This document shows, in pieces, positions 56,983-64,000 of a stretch of DNA of 64,000 bases (positions are counted from its first letter, which is position 1; every line of letters starts with the position of its first letter). The position numbers were made by a program, and so were the translations under genes. Origin of the DNA: DATARH01 sp963847345 (lineage in GTDB: Bacteria > Pseudomonadota > Alphaproteobacteria > ATCC43930 > CGMCC-115725); NCBI GenBank assembly GCA_963847345.1, contig CAWJZU010000013.1:62001-126000 (forward strand), given 5' to 3'. Below the pieces are notes generated by a model. It saw only the letters and a list, made by a program, of their open reading frames with translations. It had not been told where the DNA came from and made no database searches.

Positions 56983-59337
56983 TCACAACGCGACGGCGTG
57001 GTCGCGCGCGTAGGCTTCGAACCACCGGCGCAGCGAATGGTCTGGTCGGCCGGCGATCTCGTCGAGATATCCTGCGAGAGCGCCCGCGTCGAGACTGCGG
57101 ATCATCGTCTTCACAGGCCCGATCGCGGTCGGCGCCATCGACAGCCTGCGAAAGCCGAGCGCGATCAGCACCATCGCTTCGACCGGATTGCCTGCCATCT
57201 CGCCGCAGATGCTAAGCGGCTTGCCGGCGGCTGCGCACTCCCCGACGAGATGACGCAACAAGGCCAGCATCGGCGACGACAGCAAATCGTAGCGCTCGGC
57301 AAGAAGCGGATTGCCCCGGTCACAGGCGAAAATAAACTGCGCCAGGTCATTCGTGCCGATCGACAGAAAATCGACGCGCTGCAGCAGGGACGGGAGTTGC
57401 CACAGCAGCGCCGGTACTTCGAGCATGACGCCGACTCTGACCGAGTGCGGCCCCTCGCCGTCCTCCTTCGCGAGCCGGGCGCGTTCTGCGTCGAGCAGCT
57501 GGCGTGCTGCATCCAGCTCGGCGACTTCGGTGATCATCGGGAATTTGACGCATAGCTCCCGCCCGGCGGCGGCGCGCAGCAGCGCACGAAGTTGCCGCCG
57601 CAGCATCGCCGGCCGGTCGAGGCCGATGCGGATCGCGCGCCACCCCATCGCCGGGTTGTCCTCGGCGGTTTCAGGGAGATACGGCAGCACCTTGTCGCCG
57701 CCGATATCGAGCGTACGGAACACGATCGGCCGCTCGCCAGCCTGCTCGAAGGCGCGACGGTAGAACGCCGTCTGCTCGGCGATGTCGGGGAATGTGTTGC
57801 GCGACAACAGCTGTATCTCGGTGCGGAACAGACCGATGCCGGCCGCCCCGGTAGCGTCGAGCTGCGCGACGTCGAGCAGCAGCCCGGCATTCAGCAGCAG
57901 CTCGATCGCAACCCCGTCCCTTGTAACTGCCGGGATGTCGCACAGCGTCTCGTAATAGGCGCGGCGGCGGGTGCGTGTCGCGACCGCTTCCTCGACCGAC
58001 TGCCGGATGTCCGCGCGGGGGCGAACCAGCACGCTGCCGTTGTCGCCGTCGACGACGAGGAGGTCACCCTGCTCGACGACACGGGTCGCGCCGGCGACCC
58101 GGCCGACCACCGGAATGTCGAGCGCTCGCGCGACGATCGCGACATGCATGGTCGGTGAGCCGTGTTCCAGCACGAGGCCTTTGATTCGGCGATTTGCGTA
58201 ATCTAGCAGCTCGGCCGGCCCCATCGCCTCGGCAACCAGGATGAATTCAGTCGGGGACTCGGCGGCGACGCCGGGCGGACCCCCGGGCGGACCCATGAGA
58301 CACTGCTGAAGCCGGTTGGCGAGATCCTCCAGGTCATAGAGCCGTTCCCGCAAATACGGGTCGGTGACCTGCATCAGACGGCCCTTTGTCTCGTCCCGTA
58401 CCTTCTGCACGGCGGCTTCGGCCGTAAGGCCGCTGCGCACCGCCTCGGTCATGCGCGCGAGCCAGCCGCGATCGGTCGCGAACATGCGATAGGCTTCGAG
58501 AATCTCGCGGTGTTCGCCGGCGCCCAGCCCACTCGTCGCATCGACCAGCCGGTCGATTCCCTGCTGCATCGCCCCGACGGCGTCGCGCAGCCGCCGCTCC
58601 TCGAGCTCGACATCCTCGGCGACGACGTGGCGAATGACGATGCTCGGTTCGTGCAGCAGGGCCGGCGCGACCGCCAGTCCGGGATTGAGGCGAAGGCCGC
58701 CGAGCCGCATTGGCAGGGCGGCGCCGCCGCGGCTCTCCGCCATCTCGTGCGGATTGACCAGTTCGCCGCTGGCGATCAGCTCGGCAACGATCATCGCGAT
58801 GGTCTGCAGCGTCTCGACGTCGTCCTCGGCATATTGCCGCCGCGTGCGGTTTTGCACGACGAGGACCCCGAGCACCCGCTCACCGCGCAGCACCGGCACG
58901 CCCATCAGCGAGTGGTAAATGTCCTCGCCGGTCTCCGGGCGGTAGGCGAAATCGGGGTGGGTCTGCGCATCGGCCAGCGACAGCGGGCGCGCGCTCGCGG
59001 CGATCCGCCCGACGAGACCTTCGCCGACCCTGAGACGGGTGCGATGCACCGCCTCGGGCCGCAGCCCCTCGGTTGCGAACAGTTCGAGCACCTCGCCGGC
59101 CCGCATCACGTACGCCGAGCAGACCTCGGCGACCATCTCGGCCGCGACGATGCGCGCGATCTGGTCGAGCCTCTCCTGCGCCGCGCCCGACCCGGCCATG
59201 ATGCCGCGCAGACGGCGCAGCAACCGGCGGGTCGTCGAGACAGGCTCGGCCGGAGCATGCGACACCGGCCCGTGCGTGGCGGTCGGCGCCGCGATTCCCG
59301 AGGTCTCCGAGGGGCGCTCCTCGATTAACTCGCTCAT
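56983..59337 (-). CDS. ptsP: PEP-protein phosphotransferase PtsP (EI-Ntr)
   Basis: 784 residues. The N-terminal GAF sensor domain (about 30-190, GEGLVGRIAASARPLSLADA) is followed by the enzyme I helical domain, the phospho-histidine segment LVLEHGSPTMHVAIVARALD, and the PEP-binding barrel (GAAGIGLFRTEIQLLSRNTF, SIGTNDLAQF, ICGEMAGNP). It starts the nitrogen-related phosphotransfer chain to NPr and EIIA-Ntr. ATG 59337 overlaps the stop of the upstream flavin enzyme (ATGA), and lysC precedes that, so the three genes form one tight unit. Confidence 0.95.
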   Translation of the reverse strand: MSELIEERPSETSGIAAPTATHGPVSHAPAEPVSTTRRLLRRLRGIMAGSGAAQERLDQIARIVAAEMVAEVCSAYVMRAGEVLELFATEGLRPEAVHRTRLRVGEGLVGRIAASARPLSLADAQTHPDFAYRPETGEDIYHSLMGVPVLRGERVLGVLVVQNRTRRQYAEDDVETLQTIAMIVAELIASGELVNPHEMAESRGGAALPMRLGGLRLNPGLAVAPALLHEPSIVIRHVVAEDVELEERRLRDAVGAMQQGIDRLVDATSGLGAGEHREILEAYRMFATDRGWLARMTEAVRSGLTAEAAVQKVRDETKGRLMQVTDPYLRERLYDLEDLANRLQQCLMGPPGGPPGVAAESPTEFILVAEAMGPAELLDYANRRIKGLVLEHGSPTMHVAIVARALDIPVVGRVAGATRVVEQGDLLVVDGDNGSVLVRPRADIRQSVEEAVATRTRRRAYYETLCDIPAVTRDGVAIELLLNAGLLLDVAQLDATGAAGIGLFRTEIQLLSRNTFPDIAEQTAFYRRAFEQAGERPIVFRTLDIGGDKVLPYLPETAEDNPAMGWRAIRIGLDRPAMLRRQLRALLRAAAGRELCVKFPMITEVAELDAARQLLDAERARLAKEDGEGPHSVRVGVMLEVPALLWQLPSLLQRVDFLSIGTNDLAQFIFACDRGNPLLAERYDLLSSPMLALLRHLVGECAAAGKPLSICGEMAGNPVEAMVLIALGFRRLSMAPTAIGPVKTMIRSLDAGALAGYLDEIAGRPDHSLRRWFEAYARDHAVAL

Positions 59338-60488
59338 CCCGGGACAGCTCCCGGTGGCGCCGGCCCGGCCGGTCGCCATTGGCCGCGGGACCGGGCCTCG
59401 CGCGAGGCAATCACGCGCAGCGCCTGGTCGACGAGCTCGGCGAGAATGTCGGCCGTGCTCTGCTCCTGCGTCACCATGCCGACGCTTTGCCCGGCCATCA
59501 GCGAGCCGCCTTCAACATCGCCGTCGATCACCGCGCGACGCAGCGCCCCGGCCCAGAAATGCTCGATTTCGAGCTGCGCCTCCTTTTGCGACAATTCGCC
59601 GCGGCTGCAACGGTCGATGACCGCGCGCTGCATGTCGCGAAACCGCTCGGTCGCCGCGTTCGCCAGCGCGCGCACCGGAATGACCGGGAAGCGTGCGTCG
59701 AGCTGGACCGATGGCATCGCGTCGCGGGCTGTCGCGCGGATGAAGGCGCGCTTGAAGCGCGGGTGAGCGATCGATTCCAGGGCGCAGACAAACCGTGTGC
59801 CGAGCTGTACCCCGGCGGCTCCCATTTCCAAATATGACAGCAAAGCCTCACCGCGCCCGATCCCGCCAGCGACAAACACCGGCACCTCCGTCAGGTGGGG
59901 AAGCACTTCTTGTGCCAACACCGCGGTGGAGACCGGTCCGATATGGCCGCCGGCCTCACTCCCCTCGATCACGATCGCGTCGGCGCCGGCACGCACCAGC
60001 TTGCGGGCGATCGCATAGGCCGGGGCGAAGCAGATGACGCAGGCACCGCCACTCCGCAGGCGCTGGATCGCCGCCCTCGGCGGTATGCCGCCGGCGAGCA
60101 CGACGTGCCCCACGCGGCGGGCGCGGCATACGTCGATCAACTCCGCCAATTCCGGGTGCATCGTAATCAGATTGACGCCGAACGGCTTCGAGGTGAGTGC
60201 CGCGGTGGCGGCGATCTCGGCATCGAGCAACTCGGGCGGCATCGAGCCCGACGCGATGACCCCAAACCCGCCGGCGTTCGAGATGGCGGCGACCAGATTG
60301 CGCTCCGACACCCAGGTCATCGCGCCGCCCATGATCGCCAGTTCGGTGCCGAGAAACGCGCGGCCGCGCGCCCACAGCATGCCCAGTTCGGCACGTGAAA
60401 CGGCGTCGTTCGATCGCGTCGCGCCGGCCGGCGGCGGGAGGTTCACCTGGATTGCGGTGCGGGCGGCAGGCGCCGCGACCTCGCTCAT
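59334..60488 (-). CDS. nitronate monooxygenase-like FMN enzyme
   Basis: A 384-residue TIM-barrel flavoprotein of the 2-nitropropane dioxygenase family: MGGAMTWVSERNLVAAISNA, GGFGVIASGSMPP, FGVNLITMHPEL, IVIEGSEAGGHIGPVS (with the active-site His after GG) and FVAGGIGRGEALLSYLEMGA. It oxidises nitronates or reduces quinone/enoyl substrates. It is wedged between lysC and ptsP with ATGA overlaps at both ends, which is not their usual adjacency, and shows no functional link to them. Confidence 0.9.
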   Translation of the reverse strand: MSEVAAPAARTAIQVNLPPPAGATRSNDAVSRAELGMLWARGRAFLGTELAIMGGAMTWVSERNLVAAISNAGGFGVIASGSMPPELLDAEIAATAALTSKPFGVNLITMHPELAELIDVCRARRVGHVVLAGGIPPRAAIQRLRSGGACVICFAPAYAIARKLVRAGADAIVIEGSEAGGHIGPVSTAVLAQEVLPHLTEVPVFVAGGIGRGEALLSYLEMGAAGVQLGTRFVCALESIAHPRFKRAFIRATARDAMPSVQLDARFPVIPVRALANAATERFRDMQRAVIDRCSRGELSQKEAQLEIEHFWAGALRRAVIDGDVEGGSLMAGQSVGMVTQEQSTADILAELVDQALRVIASREARSRGQWRPAGPAPPGAVPG

Positions 60489-61705
60489 CCGGGAGCGTCG
60501 AGCCCGTATGCCGTATGCAGCGCCCGCAGCGCCAGCTCGGTGTATTCGGCCGCGATCAGCACGCTGACCTTGATTTCGGAGGTCGAGATCACCTGTATGT
60601 TGATGCCGCGCTCGGCCAGGGTTTGGAACATCACCTTGGCGACCCCGGCATGGCTGCGCATGCCGACCCCGATAACCGAGATCTTGACGACGTTCGAATC
60701 CGGCTTCAGCGCCTGGAAGCCGATCGCATCCTGGCAGCCTTCAAGCACCGCAACGGCGCGGTCGAGATCGCTGCGCGCGATCGTAAAGGTCAGGTCGGTT
60801 TTGCCGTCGTCGGAGATGTTCTGCACGATCATGTCGACGTTGATCGCGCTGTCGGCGAGTGGCCCGAACAGCGCTGCGGCGACCCCGGGGCGGTCGTCAA
60901 CCCGGTGCACCGTAATTTTTGCTTCGTCCCGGCTGTAGGCGATGCCGCTGACGACCTGCTTTTCCACGATTTCGTCCTCATCGACGACGAGCGTACCCGG
61001 AATATCGGCGAAGCTCGACAAGACCTGAAGGCGGACGCGATGGTTCATCGCCATCTCGACCGAGCGCGTCTGCAGGACCCTCGCGCCCTGCGACGCCATC
61101 TCAAGCATCTCCTCATACGTGATTCTAGACAGCTTGCGCGCCTTTTCAACGATGCGCGGGTCGCTCGTATAGACGCCGTCCACGTCGGTGAAGATGTCGC
61201 ACCGCTCCGCCTTCAGCGCCGCCGTGAGCGCCACCGCCGAGGTGTCCGAACCGCCGCGCCCCAAGGTCGTGACGCGATCGCACGGTCCCAGCCCTTGAAA
61301 TCCGGCCACCACCGCAACTTGCCCTGCGGCGAACCCGCGCTCGATATTGGCGGTCTCGACCGACTCGATGCGCGCCTTGCCGTGCACGCCGTCGCTGCGG
61401 ATGGGGACCTGCCAGCCGAGCCAGGAACGGGCGTTGACGCCGAGCGCCTGCAATGACAGCGCCATCAGCCCTGACGTTACCTGCTCGCCGGAAGCGACGA
61501 CGACGTCGTATTCGCGTGCGTCATGCAGCGGGTTCATCTGCCGCACCCATTCGACAAGCTGATTGGTCGCGCCGGCCATCGCAGAGACGACGACCGCGAC
61601 CTGGTTGCCGGCATCGACCTCGCGCTTGACGCGGCAGGCGGCGTTCCTGATGCGGTCGATATCGGCGACCGACGTTCCGCCAAACTTCTGTACGATCCGC
61701 GCCAT
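60485..61705 (-). CDS. lysC: aspartate kinase
   Basis: 406 residues: the kinase domain opens ARIVQKFGGTSVADIDRIRN, with GRGGSDTSAVALTAALKAER and DIFTDVDGVYTSDPRIV for substrate and ATP binding, then two ACT domains (ITVHRVDDRPGVAAALFGPL and ISVIGVGMRSHAGVAKVMFQ) for feedback by lysine or threonine. It makes aspartyl phosphate, the first step toward Lys, Met, Thr and diaminopimelate. The stop overlaps the start of the flavin enzyme; it is divergent from ubiG. Confidence 0.96.
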   Translation of the reverse strand: MARIVQKFGGTSVADIDRIRNAACRVKREVDAGNQVAVVVSAMAGATNQLVEWVRQMNPLHDAREYDVVVASGEQVTSGLMALSLQALGVNARSWLGWQVPIRSDGVHGKARIESVETANIERGFAAGQVAVVAGFQGLGPCDRVTTLGRGGSDTSAVALTAALKAERCDIFTDVDGVYTSDPRIVEKARKLSRITYEEMLEMASQGARVLQTRSVEMAMNHRVRLQVLSSFADIPGTLVVDEDEIVEKQVVSGIAYSRDEAKITVHRVDDRPGVAAALFGPLADSAINVDMIVQNISDDGKTDLTFTIARSDLDRAVAVLEGCQDAIGFQALKPDSNVVKISVIGVGMRSHAGVAKVMFQTLAERGINIQVISTSEIKVSVLIAAEYTELALRALHTAYGLDAPG

Positions 61706-61900
61706 TTTTCCTCGTCACGCGCCGCTGTCTTTCGGTCCGGCCCAAACGGTGCCGGGCGGCAGCTATCGCCGCAAATCGGGAACTCGCATGTTCGGTTCCC
61801 GGGCACCATGTTTTCGGCGCGCCGCAGCCTCCGCATACCCGATTGCGAGACGCGCCGCCACCCGCTCGCGCAAGGCGCCCAACATGGGAGGGCCCGCAAC

Positions 61901-62656
61901 ATGGCAAGGCCGGACGGCATGACTGATTTCGGCGACACGATAGACCGGCATGATGTTAATCGCTTTGCCGCGCAGGCGGCGAGCTGGTGGGACCCTCGGG
62001 GCAGCTTTCGGGCGCTGCATCAGATCAACCCCGTTCGGATCGATTTCGTCCGCGGCGAATTTCTCGCGCACTTCCGGCGGAATCCCGGATTGCTGGCGCC
62101 GTTCTCCGGACTGCGCCTGGCCGATATCGGCTGCGGTGGCGGGCTGATCGCGGAGCCGATGGCGCGGCTCGGCTGTGCGGTGACCGGCATCGACGCCGGG
62201 GCCGAGGCGATCGAGGTGGCGCGCGCTCACGCCGCGGCGAGCGGGCTGGCGATCGACTACCGGGTTGCCAGTGTCGAGGCGCTGGCGGCGGCGGGCGAGC
62301 GTTTCGATGCCGTGCTGGCGCTCGAGATCATCGAGCACGTGGCCGATCGCGACCGTTTTCTCGCGTCGCTGGCGCAGCTGGTCAAGCCCGGCGGGATGTT
62401 GATAGGCGCGACGCTGAACCGGACGGCGCGCTCGTTTGCGCTCGCGATCGTCGGCGCCGAATACGTGCTGCGCTTGCTGCCTGTCGGCACGCATGATTGG
62501 AACCGCTTCGTGCGTCCGTCGGAATTTGCCTTGCCGCTGCGCCGGGCCGGGCTTGCGACCAAGCGCCTCGCCGGCATGAGCTACGACTGGCGCAGCACCG
62601 AATGGCGCATCTCTGACGATCTCTCGGTCAACTATATGCTTGTCGCGGTCCAATGA
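61901..62656 (+). CDS. ubiG: ubiquinone biosynthesis O-methyltransferase
   Basis: A 251-residue SAM-dependent methyltransferase: FAAQAASWWDPRGSFRALHQ and INPVRIDFV are the UbiG signature, motif I is LADIGCGGGLIAEPMARLG, then VTGIDAGAEAIEVARAHA and FDAVLALEIIEHVADRDRFL. It performs both O-methylations of ubiquinone synthesis. ATG 61901 has GGGAGG eight bases before it; 61919 is an alternative. Divergence from lysC is the common alphaproteobacterial arrangement. Confidence 0.95.
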   Translation: MARPDGMTDFGDTIDRHDVNRFAAQAASWWDPRGSFRALHQINPVRIDFVRGEFLAHFRRNPGLLAPFSGLRLADIGCGGGLIAEPMARLGCAVTGIDAGAEAIEVARAHAAASGLAIDYRVASVEALAAAGERFDAVLALEIIEHVADRDRFLASLAQLVKPGGMLIGATLNRTARSFALAIVGAEYVLRLLPVGTHDWNRFVRPSEFALPLRRAGLATKRLAGMSYDWRSTEWRISDDLSVNYMLVAVQ

Positions 62657-62706
62657 CATCCGGAATCGCGAAGCAGATCATCGACGTGGAGATCAACCGG
62701 ACGGCT

Positions 62707-62803
62707 TTCCGCGGCGTCGCAACCGGCCAGGCCGGGCAGGCGCGCTGCCCAGCAGGACGAGCGAACCAGGCGCAGGGACCGCCGCGGCAACAACCGTGAT
62801 GTC
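62707..62803 (-). pseudogene. relic of a PEP-CTERM protein tail
   Basis: Minus-strand translation gives AAAVPAPGSLVLLGSA and, after a one-base shift, LPGLAG followed by basic residues. Together this is a VP-x-PG, hydrophobic helix and Arg-rich end, the form of a PEP-CTERM sorting tail. A stop lies just before it and no larger frame continues, so only the tail survives. It converges on ubiG and lies beside an intact PEP-CTERM gene. Confidence 0.5.
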
Positions 62804-62932
62804 CTAAATCGACATTCCCCAGATTGTCGAATTTTTGATTCTGATGTTCCGCCTCGCGATCTCCCGGAGTACTTTCTAGCGTAGCCTGCACAAGCGTAAC
62901 TCCATTTTTCGTTCCTCAAGAGGAGGCAAGCC

Positions 62933-63592
62933 GTGTTCGGTTTGAAGACGTTTCCCGCCGCTGCGGCACTCGGGTTAGCGCTTGCACTTATCGCTGTTGA
63001 TGCTGGTGCCGTTACGATAACCTTTGACGGTGAGCCAACAGGTGTGAAACCACAGCCCTACGCGGTTGGCGGACTCACAATTAGCATCGTCGACTTCTCT
63101 CCACCCGGATCACCGCCGCCGGACATTTCTGTCATTGATTTCGGACCAGCCGGAAGCGGCTGCGTGGCCGGGGGTAAGTGCCTCGACTCGGGGAGCGACT
63201 CCGCCTTGGACGGCGCCTTTTTGTTTACGCTTCCAGGAGTCTTCACCCACTTCTCGCTCGATTTCGGGAATGATGATCCCGATAACTATGCTCCAGGCTC
63301 ACTCAGCGCCGAACTGCGCGCATTCTTGGGTGGGGTCGAGGTTGGCTCGAGCGTGCTGGCCGCCAATGTCAACGATTTGGTAGATCAGACGATCGAGATC
63401 GGCTTGGCCACCGGGTTCGATGCGGTGAAGTTCCGGTACATCTCGCCCGCCACCGGGAACCCTGCGGCGCTCACCAAGGTGGTCGACAACGTCGTCTATG
63501 AGGGCGCACGGTCCGTGCCTGAGCCCGGAACACTGATGCTGCTTACGAGTGCGTTGGCTCTGCTGGGCCTGCGTCGCCGAAAGCTGAAATAG
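62933..63592 (+). CDS. PEP-CTERM sorting-domain exoprotein
   Basis: A 219-residue secreted protein: a signal peptide (AAAALGLALALIAVDAGAV), a beta-rich middle (VTITFDGEPTGV, DFGNDDPDNYAPGSLSAELR) and a C-terminal sorting tail SVPEPGTLMLLTSALALLGL followed by RRRKLK. Such proteins are recognised by an EpsH-type exosortase and handed to the surface. GTG 62933 follows GAGGAGG. No exosortase is in the window. The function of the middle domain is unknown. Confidence 0.88.
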   Translation: MFGLKTFPAAAALGLALALIAVDAGAVTITFDGEPTGVKPQPYAVGGLTISIVDFSPPGSPPPDISVIDFGPAGSGCVAGGKCLDSGSDSALDGAFLFTLPGVFTHFSLDFGNDDPDNYAPGSLSAELRAFLGGVEVGSSVLAANVNDLVDQTIEIGLATGFDAVKFRYISPATGNPAALTKVVDNVVYEGARSVPEPGTLMLLTSALALLGLRRRKLK

Positions 63593-63746
63593 AGAACGGT
63601 CTCCAATTGGAAGCTGAGGAGAGCTGAAATATCGGTCTGTCGCAGGTGACGCGCGAGGTCCCGCGGTCAAACCGTGCATCCAAGCTCAACAGCTTGCGCC
63701 AGGCTTCCACATCGAGCACCAGCGTTTTGCCGAGTTGAAATTCGTA

Positions 63747-64000
63747 TTACGTCTCGACCGAGCAGGCCAGGATCATGCTGAGCTGACACAGAGGGCGACC
63801 TGTTTCAGCGGCCCATTCATTGAAAAGGGCCTGCACACCGGCGCGTTCCCGCCGGTTCTTCGGCGCGGCGGCGGTTACGCCCCAATGTTGCAGCGCCGCG
63901 ACGACCGACGGCGACAGAATGAACGTGTCCTTGCCGACCATTCGCAGAAACGTCGGGCCGGAATTTCCGCCCATCTGGCTGAAGCGTTTCGCCAGCGCCT
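63747..64000 (-). CDS. 3' part of a probable DNA-3-methyladenine glycosylase (5' end outside window)
   Basis: The frame is open to the right edge and reads ALAKRFSQMGGNSGPTFLRM, then GKDTFILSPSVVAALQHWGV and FNEWAAETGRPLCQLSMILA, stopping at 63747. This resembles the C-terminal helices of DNA-3-methyladenine glycosylase I-like base-excision enzymes as I remember them, but the catalytic part is beyond the window. The 150 bases between it and the PEP-CTERM gene show nothing clear. Confidence 0.5.
   Translation of the reverse strand, partial: ALAKRFSQMGGNSGPTFLRMVGKDTFILSPSVVAALQHWGVTAAAPKNRRERAGVQALFNEWAAETGRPLCQLSMILACSVET

Noticed and set aside
58510..59328. 272-codon plus-strand ORF opposite ptsP
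   Set aside because: Antisense shadow; the minus strand encodes the full GAF domain of EI-Ntr there.

Overview
The window reads as a chromosomal segment of a GC-rich alphaproteobacterium. This is shown by the lspA / DUF3035 lipoprotein / paired M16 peptidase block, the lysC and ptsP (EI-Ntr) genes facing ubiG, zapA followed by a 6S-like RNA, ispG beside a RodZ-like helix-turn-helix protein, and a general load of soil-type catabolic genes. I cannot name the genus. No rRNA, tRNA, CRISPR array, intact insertion sequence or prophage was recognised.

Layout. 0-7 kb: acyl-CoA ligase, a VOC dioxygenase-like gene with a decayed second copy behind it, a cystathionine beta-lyase-like enzyme, an aldo/keto reductase and a RidA-like protein. 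7-16 kb: ileS, then an alpha/beta hydrolase and an unfamiliar three-helix membrane protein lying between ileS and lspA, the lipoprotein, two M16 peptidases and a cydB remnant. 16-22 kb: hydrolase, glycosyltransferase, then a catabolic cluster (Rieske dioxygenase alpha and beta, acyl-CoA carboxylase beta, MaoC hydratase) cut by two copies of a palindromic dispersed repeat. 22-27 kb: hybrid sensor kinase followed after 19 bases by a GH15 glucoamylase-like enzyme. 27-30 kb: SDR, 6S RNA candidate, zapA with a small coiled-coil partner, NHL-repeat protein. 30-41 kb: oligopeptide-type permease pair without its other subunits, small lipoprotein, cupin, a DUF883/LEA-like stress protein, an MscS channel, an F420-type oxidoreductase, EcsC, two tandem amidohydrolases. 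41-50 kb: SRAP protein, RND efflux pump with adaptor, two family III CoA transferases (one strongly like 2-methylfumaryl-CoA isomerase), a minimal sugar transferase. 50-54 kb: broken MFS gene, Crp/Fnr regulator, and a porin with a duplicated upstream region. 54-64 kb: ispG, RodZ-like protein, ptsP, a nitronate monooxygenase-like enzyme, lysC, ubiG, a PEP-CTERM protein with a PEP-CTERM relic beside it, and the 3' end of a probable DNA glycosylase.

Two points matter for any reader. First, seven apparent single-base insertions interrupt six otherwise well-conserved genes, including the essential ileS (twice). All have the same sign, so I read them as sequence or assembly errors and annotate the genes across them. 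Second, there are several genuine-looking relics (VOC copy, cydB, MFS, PEP-CTERM tail), so the region also carries real decay. No convincingly new multi-gene system was found. The most interesting candidates are the uncharacterised membrane protein between ileS and lspA, the repeat-interrupted Rieske/carboxylase/MaoC cluster, and the duplicated porin control region.
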